A DNA stretch of 64,000 nucleotides, taken from Streptomyces sulphureus DSM 40104 (GTDB taxonomy: Bacteria > Actinomycetota > Actinomycetes > Streptomycetales > Streptomycetaceae). The notes under the pieces were generated by a model, which saw nothing but the letters and a program-made list of their open reading frames with translations, did not search any database and was not told the DNA's origin. The stretch is taken from NCBI RefSeq assembly GCF_000381025.1, contig NZ_KB905815.1:1-64000 (forward strand). The letters run 5' to 3'. Of this stretch, positions 32,773 to 40,259 are shown piece by piece. Position numbers and translations under genes: made by a program. How positions within the stretch are numbered: the stretch's first letter is position 1; the number at the start of each line of letters is the position of its first letter.

Positions 32773-33567
32773 ATGCCCGTCGACACCCTGGCCGAGGCGG
32801 TGCGCCAGCGGCTGAGCCTCGGCAGGCTGCTGCCCCTCGGCGACCCGGCGGACGCCGCCTGGATCGCCGAAAGCGCCGCCGTCGCAGTGCTGCTGAGAGC
32901 CGTGGAAGATGTCCGAGGGGTGCGCACCGAGGAGCTGCGCCTCTCCCAGGACCCGGACGACGCGGGTGAACCGGTCGTGGAGCCCCCGCCGAGCGCGCTC
33001 CCTCCCGGACCTCTCCGCCTCACCGCGACGCTCTCGGCGTCGGGCGCCGAGCCGTTCCCCGCCGCGGCCGAGCGGCTGCGCACCGCCCTCCTCGCCGCCG
33101 CCGACGAGCGGCTCGGGCTCCGCGTGCACGCGGCCGACCTGGAGGTGGTCGGGATGCTCGAGGCCGAAGAGGACGCCGGCGGCGAGAGAAACGCGCCCGA
33201 CGGGCCAACCTCCGCGCGCACCGCGGAAGTTCATGATTCCGGCGCGTCCTCGGACTCCGGCGACGGCGGCGGGCGGCAGGGCCTCGCCGCGGCCGTGACC
33301 GCCGCCGTCCGCGCGGTGCCCGGCGTCGCGGACACCTCGTCGCGTCTCGGCTCGACCCTGCGCCGGCTCGGGCTCCGCGACGAGGAGGTCGCCGTGGAGC
33401 CGGGGCCCGACGGCCAAGAGGCCCATCTCCTCGTGCAGTTGGCCACGAGGCCGGGCCACGGCCCGCTGGACACCGCACGCGCCGCGCGCAGGGCCGCGCT
33501 CGATGCGGCTGCGGCGCAGGGGGCTTCGGCGACGGCTGCGGTGCTCGTCACCGACGTCGGCGCGTAG
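32773..33567 (+). CDS. Hypothetical protein, possible tandem Asp23-like domains
   Basis: A 264-residue soluble protein, acidic with a low-complexity middle (SGASSDSGDGGG). Such Streptomyces proteins are sometimes labelled 'nucleopolyhedrovirus P10 family', a name with little meaning. By eye each half repeats the Asp23 plan: IAESAAVAVLLRAVEDVRGV, LRLTATLSASG, AERLRTALLAAADERLGLRV, LEVVGML, and again LAAAVTAAVRAVPGVADTSS, AHLLVQLAT, TARAARRAALDAA, AVLVTDV. It is divergent from the asp23 operon. ATG 32773 follows AGGAG with 8-nt spacing. The Asp23 link is my inference. Confidence 0.72.
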   Translation: MPVDTLAEAVRQRLSLGRLLPLGDPADAAWIAESAAVAVLLRAVEDVRGVRTEELRLSQDPDDAGEPVVEPPPSALPPGPLRLTATLSASGAEPFPAAAERLRTALLAAADERLGLRVHAADLEVVGMLEAEEDAGGERNAPDGPTSARTAEVHDSGASSDSGDGGGRQGLAAAVTAAVRAVPGVADTSSRLGSTLRRLGLRDEEVAVEPGPDGQEAHLLVQLATRPGHGPLDTARAARRAALDAAAAQGASATAAVLVTDVGA

Positions 33568-33573
33568 GGCTGC

Positions 33574-34353
33574 TCAGTCGGCGACGGCGAAGACGTCCCG
33601 CAACCGCCGTCCCTGTGCCGCCCGTTCGGCGGCGCGCTGCTCGTCGAGCGAACGCCCGGCGGCACCGGCGAGGAGCGCCTTCGTCTCGACGACGGCGTCG
33701 CGGGGCGGGGCGAGGAGCGCGGCGGCGAGGTCGGCGACGGCGCCGTCGAGCTGGTCCGCGGGGACGACGAGGTTGGCGAGGCCGCAGCGTTCGGCCTCCT
33801 CCGCGCGTACGTACCTGCCCGTCGCGCAGATCTCCAGCGCACGCGCGTAGCCGACGAGGGAGACGAGCGGCCGGGTGCCGGTGAGGTCGGGGACGAGGCC
33901 GAGGCTCGTCTCGCGCATGGCGAACTGGACGTCGTCCGCGCACACGCGCAGATCGCAGGCGAGCGCCAACTGGAAGCCCGCGCCGATGGCATGGCCCTGC
34001 ACGGCCGCAACCGTGATCAGATCGTTCCGCCGCCACCAGGTGAACGCCTCCTGGTAGGCGGCGATGGTCTCGTCGAGCTGCTCCTCGGGGCCCTGCGCCA
34101 TGCTCAGGAACGACTGCTCGCCCTCGAACCCCTCGGGCTCGAACGCCTGCCGATCGAGCCCGGCGGAGAAGGACTTGCCCTCACCGCGGAGGACGACGAC
34201 GCGCACGTCACCGGGGACCGCGCGCCCCGCCTCGACGAGCGCCCGCCACATGGCAGGCGTCTGGGCGTTGCGCTTGGAGGGGTTGGCGAGCGTGACCGTG
34301 GCCACGGCACCGTCCCTGGTGAGCCGTACGCCGTCCTTCTCCAGCAGGGTCAT
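33574..34353 (-). CDS. Enoyl-CoA hydratase/isomerase family protein
   Basis: A 259-residue crotonase. The oxyanion-hole segments are GKSFSAGLDRQAF and VQGHAIGAGFQLALACDLRV; RETSLGLVPDLTGT follows. In this last segment the position that often carries the second catalytic Glu reads differently from true enoyl-CoA hydratase, so the exact reaction (hydratase, isomerase or other) is open. ATG 34353 follows GGAGG at 7-nt spacing. A 13-bp inverted repeat lies directly upstream and the gbn gene beyond it, matching the Streptomyces order. Confidence 0.92.
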   Translation of the reverse strand: MTLLEKDGVRLTRDGAVATVTLANPSKRNAQTPAMWRALVEAGRAVPGDVRVVVLRGEGKSFSAGLDRQAFEPEGFEGEQSFLSMAQGPEEQLDETIAAYQEAFTWWRRNDLITVAAVQGHAIGAGFQLALACDLRVCADDVQFAMRETSLGLVPDLTGTRPLVSLVGYARALEICATGRYVRAEEAERCGLANLVVPADQLDGAVADLAAALLAPPRDAVVETKALLAGAAGRSLDEQRAAERAAQGRRLRDVFAVAD

Positions 34354-34363
34354 CGGGCATCCT

Positions 34364-34408
34364 CCGGTGGTTACTCAGTGGCTTAGTTAACCGAAGAGTA
34401 ACCACCGG
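34364..34408. repeat. 13-bp perfect inverted repeat, operator or attenuator candidate
   Basis: CCGGTGGTTACTC (34364-34376) and GAGTAACCACCGG (34396-34408) are exact complements around a 19-nt AT-richer spacer that contains GTTAAC. It sits 10 nt before the hydratase start and about 20 nt after gbn ends. It is too close to the start codon to be only a terminator of gbn; it overlaps the hydratase ribosome site and probable promoter. Confidence 0.65.
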
Positions 34409-34429
34409 GAGCGGTGCTCGGAAGGCCGG

Positions 34430-34651
34430 TCAGGACGAGGCCGACTTCTTTCCCCGCGTTGCTCCGCCGCGGCCACGGAGGGTCACGCCGGATTCGCTCA
34501 GCATGCGATGAACGAAGCCGTAGGAACGGCCCGTCTCCTCGGCGAGCGCCCTGATACTCGCACCGGAGTCGTACTTCTTCTTGAGGTCTGCCGCGAGCTT
34601 CTCGCGCGCGGCGCCGGTCACCCGGCTGCCCTTCTTCAGAGTCTCGGCCAC
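34430..34651 (-). CDS. gbn: Gbn-type nucleoid-associated protein (GATC-binding)
   Basis: A 73-residue small DNA-binding protein: VAETLKKGSRVTGAAREKLA, DLKKKYDSGASIRALAEETG, then RSYGFVHRMLSESGVTLRGR and a basic GGATRGKKSASS tail. The HTH resembles Lsr2-type C-terminal domains. Length and sequence match Gbn of S. coelicolor, a nucleoid protein that prefers GATC and affects development. The GTG at 34651 has AGGAGG 5 nt upstream. An in-frame ATG at 34690 also has a good GGAGG, so an 86-residue form is possible. Neighbours (enoyl-CoA hydratase, ABC-F) fit the known context. Confidence 0.9.
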   Translation of the reverse strand: MAETLKKGSRVTGAAREKLAADLKKKYDSGASIRALAEETGRSYGFVHRMLSESGVTLRGRGGATRGKKSASS

Positions 34652-35002
34652 CCGTGCCTCCTCGTGGGAAGTGCGCTCTGTGACTCTCATGATCACCCCT
34701 CCTCCGGGTTCTGGCCACCCATTCGGCAAGGTCCGTGCGAGAGACCCATGCGTCTGCATCCGCCTACAGGCCGGTGGAATTGGGGATTCCGCCACGCTCC
34801 GCAGCCGCCGCCGTGCAGCACCGCGCGGAACCGGCAGGTCAGCGGGGAGGTCGCGCGAGCAGGCGTGCGGCACGGTGCGCTACCGCACGCCGGGCGCCCG
34901 CGGGTGGGACGCGAGGGGGGTACGAGCCGCCCTCACGCAGATGAAGGATCAGCGGTCGGCCGAATGATCCAGACGGGATGGATCACGCTCGGGCCCACCG
35001 GC
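34652..35002. other. Intergenic region upstream of gbn
   Basis: A 351-bp region between gbn and the end of the ABC-F gene. It contains four GATC tetramers (34691-34694, 34947-34950, 34966-34969, 34981-34984), three within 38 bp, which may be Gbn sites. No other gene is convincing; ORFs on the plus strand are extensions of shadow frames. Confidence 0.4.
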
Positions 35003-36601
35003 TCACGCGAGGGCGACGAGGTCGGCGTACTCGGCGCTCCAGAGGTCCTCGACCCCGTCGGGGAGCAGAATGATCCGCTCCGGCTGGAGCGCCTCGACCG
35101 CGCCCTCGTCGTGCGTCACGAGGACGACGGAGCCCGTGTAGGTGCGGAGCGCGCCGAGGATCTCCTCGCGGCTCGCGGGGTCGAGGTTGTTGGTCGGCTC
35201 GTCGAGGAGCAGGACGTTCGCCGAGGAGACCACGAGGGTCGCGAGCGCGAGACGGGTCTTCTCGCCGCCGGAGAGGACGCCGGCCGGCTTGTCGACGTCG
35301 TCGCCGGAGAAGAGGAAGGAGCCCAGCGTCTTCCGGATCTCGACGAGGTCCATGTCGGGGGCCGAGGAGCGCATGTTCTCCAGGACGGTGCGGTCCGGGT
35401 CGAGCGTCTCGTGCTCCTGCGCGTAGTAGCCGAGCTTGAGTCCGTGCCCCGCGACGACCTTCCCGGTGTCCGGCTCCTCGACACCGCCGAGGAGCCGCAG
35501 CAGCGTCGTCTTGCCCGCGCCGTTGAGGCCGAGGATGACGACGCGGGAGCCGCGGTCGACCGCGAGGTCGACGCCGCTGAAGATCTCCAGCGAGCCGTAG
35601 GACTTGGAGAGGTCCTCGGCCATCAGCGGTGTCCGGCCGCAGGAGGCCGGCTCGGGGAAGCGGAGCTTGGCGACCTTGTCGGACCGGCGCTCCTCCTCCA
35701 GGCCCGAGAGGAGCTTCTCCGCGCGGCGGGCCATGTTCTTGGCGGCTACCGCCTTCGTCGCCTTGGCGCGCATCTTGTCGGCCTGCGAGTTGAGGGCGGA
35801 CGCCTTCTTCTCCGCGTTGGCCCGCTCCCGCTTGCGCCGCTTCTCGTCGTCCTCGCGCTGGACGACGTACTGGTGCCAGCCCATGTTGTAGATGTCGAGC
35901 GCCGAGCGGTTGGCGTCGAGGTTGAAGACCTTGTTGACCACGGTCTCGATCAACTGGACGTCGTGGGAGATCACCACGAGGCCGCCGCGGTAGGACTTGA
36001 GGAAGTCCCGGAGCCAGACGATGGAGTCGGCGTCGAGGTGGTTGGTCGGCTCGTCGAGGAGGAGGGTGTCGGCGTCCGAGAAGAGGATGCGGGCGAGTTC
36101 GACGCGACGCCGCTGGCCGCCGGAGAGGGTGCGGAGCGGCTGGTCGAGGATGCGTTCGGGGAGCCCGAGACTGGCGGCGATCGTCGCGGCCTCGGACTCG
36201 GCGGCGTAACCGCCTTTGGTGAGGAACTCGGTCTCCAGACGCTCGTACTTGCGCATCGCACGCTCACGCTGCGTGCCCTCCGCGCTCGCGATCAGCTCTT
36301 CGTTCTTCCGCATGCCGTCGATGACGCGGTCGAGACCGCGGGCGGCGAGGATGCGGTTCCTCGCCAGGATGTCGAGGTCCCCCGTGCGCGGGTCCTGGGG
36401 GAGGTAGCCCACCTCGCCGCCGCCGCTGATGGTGCCCGCCGTCGGGGTGCCCTCGCCGGCGAGGCACTTGGTGAGGGTCGTCTTGCCTGCGCCGTTCCGG
36501 CCGACGAGGCCGATGCGGTCGCCGGGCGCGATCTGGAAGCTGGCCGACTCGATCAGGACGCGGGCGCCGACGCGCAGTTCAAGACCGGAAACGGTGATCA
36601 C
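35003..36601 (-). CDS. ABC-F family ATPase (ribosome-associated, EttA/ARE type)
   Basis: A 532-residue protein with two ABC domains and no membrane segments. Domain 1: GLVGRNGAGKTTLTK, LSGGQRRRVELARIL, TLLLDEPTNHLDADS. A charged linker with arm/P-site-tRNA-interaction motif (REDDEKRRKRERANAEKKAS region, then KNMARRAEKLLSGLEEERRS). Domain 2: GLNGAGKTTLLRL, LSGGEKTRLALATL, LLLDEPTNNLDP. ABC-F proteins act on the ribosome E-site, in translation control or antibiotic protection. GTG 36601 has GGAG 6 nt upstream. The mRNA carries a leader peptide and attenuator, which points to regulation by ribosome stress. Confidence 0.94.
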   Translation of the reverse strand: MITVSGLELRVGARVLIESASFQIAPGDRIGLVGRNGAGKTTLTKCLAGEGTPTAGTISGGGEVGYLPQDPRTGDLDILARNRILAARGLDRVIDGMRKNEELIASAEGTQRERAMRKYERLETEFLTKGGYAAESEAATIAASLGLPERILDQPLRTLSGGQRRRVELARILFSDADTLLLDEPTNHLDADSIVWLRDFLKSYRGGLVVISHDVQLIETVVNKVFNLDANRSALDIYNMGWHQYVVQREDDEKRRKRERANAEKKASALNSQADKMRAKATKAVAAKNMARRAEKLLSGLEEERRSDKVAKLRFPEPASCGRTPLMAEDLSKSYGSLEIFSGVDLAVDRGSRVVILGLNGAGKTTLLRLLGGVEEPDTGKVVAGHGLKLGYYAQEHETLDPDRTVLENMRSSAPDMDLVEIRKTLGSFLFSGDDVDKPAGVLSGGEKTRLALATLVVSSANVLLLDEPTNNLDPASREEILGALRTYTGSVVLVTHDEGAVEALQPERIILLPDGVEDLWSAEYADLVALA

Positions 36602-36619
36602 AGAGAACTCCAAGGCAGG

Positions 36620-36686
36620 AAAAAGGACGTGCGTACTGAGGTCTGCGGCGGACGGGCGCGACGTGGTCGGGCCCTGTACGCACGTC
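36620..36686 (-). terminator. Transcription attenuator upstream of the ABC-F gene
   Basis: On the minus strand GACGTGCGTAC (complement of 36676-36686) pairs perfectly with GTACGCACGTC (complement of 36626-36636), 11 bp, then C and five U (36620-36624). A U-run is rare in this GC-rich genome. The hairpin ends about 20 nt before the ABC-F start, and its first arm begins at the last base of the leader peptide stop codon. An internal CACGTC (complement of 36649-36654) could pair with the first GACGTG as an alternative structure. Confidence 0.82.
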
Positions 36687-36709
36687 TAATGCACGAGGAG
36701 GTAAGGCAT
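36686..36709 (-). CDS. Seven-residue leader peptide (MPYLLVH)
   Basis: ATG CCT TAC CTC CTC GTG CAT TAG, far below normal gene-calling length. It begins 7 nt after a consensus TAGACT -10 box, so transcription should start at or next to its ATG (leaderless). The only nearby purine-rich element is a G-run 1 nt before the ATG. It stops at the first base of an attenuator stem. Translation could therefore decide whether the stem forms: a ribosome stalled on or at the end of the leader would block the first arm and allow ABC-F transcription. Confidence 0.65.
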   Translation of the reverse strand: MPYLLVH

Positions 36710-36716
36710 GCCCCCC

Positions 36717-36722
36717 AGTCTA
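36717..36722 (-). promoter_or_regulatory. -10 box for the ABC-F leader transcript
   Basis: TAGACT on the minus strand, 7 nt before the leader peptide ATG. Further upstream is GGAAAT followed 16 nt later by GTT (which overlaps the -10), loosely like a SigR-type promoter; a vegetative -35 is not evident. Confidence 0.6.
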
Positions 36723-36765
36723 ACGGCGCAGCGCAAACCGATTTCCTGGTCGGGCGGCGAAGCCC

Positions 36766-38196
36766 TCACTCCCCGCCTGTGTGCACCTGGAACGCCGCCC
36801 TGCGCACCGCCTTCGCCAGCACCGGGTCCGGGTGGGCGGCCGCGAGGGCGACGAGGACCTGGACGGTGCGCGGATGCCCGCTGGCGCGGACCTCCTCCAG
36901 GAGCCGCGGGACGGAGCCCTGCACCGCGGTGTCGAGGTGGTCGACGAGGAGCCGCTCCTCCCCGTGGTCGGCGACGGCCGCCGCCGTGTCCACCCACAGC
37001 CACGTCGCCTCCTCCCGCGTGAGCACCCCGTGCGGCGACGCCACCTCGGCAGCGAGCTCCTCGGGGTCGGCGCCGGCCAGCTCGGCGAGCCAGAGCAGTG
37101 CGTAGGGACGCAGCACGGATTCGGCCGCCGCCTCGCGGACGGCGCCCTCCGCGGGCTCGCCCACGACGCGCAGCGCCTCGAAGGCGAGCCCGCGCGTGAG
37201 CGGGTCCTCTCCCCTTGCGGCGTCGAGGAGTTCGGTGACGGCGGGCCCCGTCGGACGTGCGGCGAGCCAGGCGCGGTACTCGGCGCGGGCGGGGCCCGGG
37301 GTGAGGCGGGCGCAGCCGCGGAGCATGTCGGCGGCGGCGTGCTCGATGTTGCCGGCCGGGCTCTGCGCGGCGACGCAGATCTGCTCCAGCTTCGTCCACA
37401 CCGCCCAGTTGCCCAACGGGGTGAGCACGGCGGAGCCTTGGCGCGGGCCGCCCTTGGGGCCGGTGAGTTCGAGGCCCTCGTCGGGGCAGCGCACCAGGGC
37501 GCCGACGCCGGAGAGGCCGTCGAGCGCCCAGTCGAGGACGCCGGCGAGTGCGTCCTCGGCCTCGGTGGTGACGCGGACCGGGTGCTCCGGGTCCCGTTCG
37601 GCGCGGAGCTCCTCGATCCGCCCGGTGAGGAGCTCCTGGAGGAGGCTGAACGACACGGGGCCGGCGGAGAGGTGCATGACGGAGAGGAACTGCGGGACCG
37701 CCTGCACCGTCTCCGCCGCGAGCCCCGCATGGAGCGCAGAGGGCGGCGGGTGGGCGAGCGACCAGGCGTCGAAGAGGGCGACCCAGCCGCGGAGCACGGC
37801 GGCGTCGTCGCGCTCCCAGGCGTGCAACCGCCAACCGGCGCGCACCTGTTCGCCGTGGAGCTCCACGAGGCCGGCGAGGCGTGCCCGGTCCCATGCGGCA
37901 GGTACGGGCGCGGCGTCGCCGAGCACCTCGGCGGCCGCGCGTGCGGCCGCGGGGTCGGCGTGCGGTGAGAGGCCGGTCTCGGCCGCCCAGCGGGCCAGGC
38001 GTACCGCGCCCTCCAGGGCTGCCCTGGCTTGTTCGGCAAGGCGCTCGGGCGGCAGCACGCCTTCGGGCGGGGGCGGCGCCGTCCTGGTCCTCGGGACCGT
38101 GACCTTGCGGTGCACGGCCGCTGCGGGCGTACTGGGTACCAGGCGGAGCCGGCTCTCTCGCGGTGTACGGGACGACGTCACGGGAGCAGTCTTCAC
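36766..38196 (-). CDS. Hypothetical protein, helical repeat-like
   Basis: A 476-residue soluble protein I cannot assign. It is almost entirely helical with Ala/Leu/Glu-rich segments; the last 200 residues (TPGPARAEYRAWLAARPTGP, LAFEALRVVGEPAEGAV, SVLRPYALLWLAELAGA, VRASGHPRTVQVLVALAAAH) look like HEAT-type repeats. No catalytic motif, signal peptide or membrane helix. Start GTG 38196 (VKTAPVTSS) has only a weak GGGG; GTG 38181 is an alternative. It is upstream of the ABC-F transcription unit on the same strand but has its own end 40 nt before that promoter. Confidence 0.8.
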   Translation of the reverse strand: MKTAPVTSSRTPRESRLRLVPSTPAAAVHRKVTVPRTRTAPPPPEGVLPPERLAEQARAALEGAVRLARWAAETGLSPHADPAAARAAAEVLGDAAPVPAAWDRARLAGLVELHGEQVRAGWRLHAWERDDAAVLRGWVALFDAWSLAHPPPSALHAGLAAETVQAVPQFLSVMHLSAGPVSFSLLQELLTGRIEELRAERDPEHPVRVTTEAEDALAGVLDWALDGLSGVGALVRCPDEGLELTGPKGGPRQGSAVLTPLGNWAVWTKLEQICVAAQSPAGNIEHAAADMLRGCARLTPGPARAEYRAWLAARPTGPAVTELLDAARGEDPLTRGLAFEALRVVGEPAEGAVREAAAESVLRPYALLWLAELAGADPEELAAEVASPHGVLTREEATWLWVDTAAAVADHGEERLLVDHLDTAVQGSVPRLLEEVRASGHPRTVQVLVALAAAHPDPVLAKAVRRAAFQVHTGGE

Positions 38197-38294
38197 GGTG
38201 CCCCGCGCCCGCCCAAATCTGGGGTCCCCTTTTCGCCGCGTCGAGCCGTGCCTGGAGCGGGAGTTGGGGTGCGTGGGACGGTTTCGGAGGACCC

Positions 38295-39428
38295 TCACAT
38301 CAGCGGGATGAGGAACCGTCCGAGGGTCTGTTCGTACCCGTCGGGGTCGGCGTTCCACATCGCGGAGTGCGGCGCGTGCGGGACGGTGTGGAGGGTGACG
38401 CGTGCGGGGCGGGCCGCGGCGAGTGCGCGCGAGCCTTCCCAGTCGGCGACGGTGTCGTCGGGGCCGTGCACGAGGAGCGTGGGGACGCGCAGGTGCGAGG
38501 GCTCGACGACGGACTCCTGGGCGGGGTTCTCCGCCTCTCCCCTGGCGGCACGGGCGGCGAGCGGAAGCAGCGCTTTCGGTACGTGGTGCGCGGCGGCTAG
38601 TGCACGAAGGGCGGCGGCCGGGTCGAGCACGGGCGAGTCGAGGACGAGGCCGGCGATCCGCTCCCGGAGCGGCGACTCGCACGCGGTGCGCAGGGCCATC
38701 GTCGCGCCGCTCGACCAACCGAGCAGGACGACCCGGCGCGCTCCGTACCGCACGGCGTACCGGACGGCCGCGTCGAGGTCGTGCCACTCGGGGCCGCCGG
38801 GGCGCCGGGGAGCGCGCCCGGGGGCGCCCGCGTCGCCCCGGTAGGCGAGCGCGAGGACGGGGAGGCGCTGTTCGCGAAGGAAGGGGAGCAGGTTGAGCGC
38901 GAGCTCCCGCGTGGTGCCGAGGCCGTGCACGGCGAGCACCCAGGTCTTGCGGTCGCCGGGGACGAACCAGGCGGGGAGGGCGCCGAGTTCGCCCGGTACG
39001 TCGACGTCGGAGAAGTCGATGCCGAGTGCGCTCTGCGGGTCGCCGGTGCGCAACTGGGGCGTGAGGCGCACGGTGCTTCCCGCGCGCGGGAGGTCCCAGT
39101 CGGCCGTCAGCAGCCGGCGCAGCACGACGTGCGCCTCGGCGCGCGCCGACTCGTCGGGGAGGACGGGCCCGACCTGGGCGTGGCCCGACTTGCCCTGGAC
39201 GCCGTAGACGCCGGGCCGCAGGGTGGCGAGGGAGCGGGTGAGCGCGATCCGGGCGTCGCCGATGGCGTGGACGGTGAGCGCCGGCCCCTCGAAGCCGGCC
39301 GGCACCGGGGCGCCCGAGCGGCGGACCGGCAGCGCGGCGCCCGCGGCCCACCGGCCGGCCGCCACGGCTGCCGCGCCGGTACCGAGGAAGGTTCCGGCGG
39401 CCAGGGCCGCCGCGGTACGTGCTCGCAT
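38295..39428 (-). CDS. Alpha/beta hydrolase, probably membrane-anchored or exported
   Basis: A 377-residue protein with an N-terminal hydrophobic segment (TAAALAAGTFLGTGAAAVAA) that may be a signal or anchor. The hydrolase core has VLAVHGLGTTRE (oxyanion region), nucleophile Ser in LLGWSSGATMA, Asp in VHGPDDTVADW and His in PHAPHS. Substrate unknown; it resembles actinobacterial S9-like serine peptidase/esterase annotations. It is transcribed in the same direction as its two flanking genes with 98- and 53-nt gaps. The ribosome site before ATG 39428 is weak. Confidence 0.88.
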   Translation of the reverse strand: MRARTAAALAAGTFLGTGAAAVAAGRWAAGAALPVRRSGAPVPAGFEGPALTVHAIGDARIALTRSLATLRPGVYGVQGKSGHAQVGPVLPDESARAEAHVVLRRLLTADWDLPRAGSTVRLTPQLRTGDPQSALGIDFSDVDVPGELGALPAWFVPGDRKTWVLAVHGLGTTRELALNLLPFLREQRLPVLALAYRGDAGAPGRAPRRPGGPEWHDLDAAVRYAVRYGARRVVLLGWSSGATMALRTACESPLRERIAGLVLDSPVLDPAAALRALAAAHHVPKALLPLAARAARGEAENPAQESVVEPSHLRVPTLLVHGPDDTVADWEGSRALAAARPARVTLHTVPHAPHSAMWNADPDGYEQTLGRFLIPLM

Positions 39429-39481
39429 CCCGGCCAGTTTCCGTTACGCGGTGGACGGAGGCCACCCGGGCGCGTCGCCCT

Positions 39482-40114
39482 TCAGCTCGCGCGCTGCCCG
39501 TATCCGCTCAGCTTCTCGGCCACGCGCCGGAGTTCGTCGGGGGCGATGAGGCTCGGCTGCCCGACGGTGGAGGCGGTGAGCCAGACGCGGCACATCCACT
39601 CGAGCTGCGCGGTGCGGTCGTACGCCTGATCCAGGGTGTCGCCGTACGCGACGGTGCCGTGGTTGCGGAGGAGGCAGGCGTTGCGGTCGCGGAGCGCCTC
39701 GGTCATGTGCGCGGCGAGCTCGGGGCTGCCGTAGGTGGCGTACGGCGCGACGCGTACGGGGCCGCCGAGGGCGGCCGCCATGTAGTGGATCGGCGGCAGC
39801 TCGTCGACGAGGGTGGAGGCGGCGGTGGCGTGGACCGCGTGCGTGTGGACCACCGCGCGGGCTGCGGTGGTGCGGTAGATCGCCAGGTGCATCGGCAGCT
39901 CGCTCGTCGGCACCGCGGTGCCGGCCGTCACTTCGCCCTCCAGGTCGACGGCGCAGAGGTCGCCGTCGTCGAGGCGGTCGTAGGCGACACCGCTCGGCGT
40001 CACGAGGACGGTGTCACCGAACCGGCACGAGACGTTCCCCGACGTGCCCACGACGAGTCCGTCCTCGACCGTACGTCGGGCCGTGGCCACCAACTGGCGC
40101 CAGGCTTCTTCCAT
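39482..40114 (-). CDS. Class II aldolase/adducin-family protein
   Basis: A 210-residue zinc aldolase of the fuculose-1-phosphate type. GTSGNVSCR binds the phosphate/substrate; Zn ligands are in VVHTHAVHA and a third in the NHG segment (CLLRNHGTVAYG); the catalytic Glu corresponds to VPTSELPMHLAIYR. It splits a sugar phosphate or related compound; the substrate is not clear. ATG 40114 is preferred over GTG 40123, since AGGAGG lies 8 nt upstream of the ATG. Confidence 0.9.
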   Translation of the reverse strand: MEEAWRQLVATARRTVEDGLVVGTSGNVSCRFGDTVLVTPSGVAYDRLDDGDLCAVDLEGEVTAGTAVPTSELPMHLAIYRTTAARAVVHTHAVHATAASTLVDELPPIHYMAAALGGPVRVAPYATYGSPELAAHMTEALRDRNACLLRNHGTVAYGDTLDQAYDRTAQLEWMCRVWLTASTVGQPSLIAPDELRRVAEKLSGYGQRAS

Positions 40115-40259
40115 TTCGTACACCTCCTCCCGCAGGCTATCCCGCGCTTTCCGGGCGCAGGGCCGGGGGTGCGCCGTCGTACCTCGTGGAAGGGCGGGCT
40201 TCGCAACGCAGTGCTACGTTGCCGACACGGACGGTTCCGGTGACCATCGAGGAGGACCC

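Noticed and set aside
36708..37022. Plus-strand ORF with a very strong ribosome site (GAGGAGG before ATG 36708)
   Set aside because: The apparent ribosome site is the reverse complement of leader-peptide codons CTC CTC. The protein is Pro/Arg-rich, and it runs antisense through the 3' end of the 476-residue gene.
34508..37105. 865-residue plus-strand ORF opposite gbn and the ABC-F gene
   Set aside because: Antisense frame; the minus strand shows intact Walker and signature motifs.
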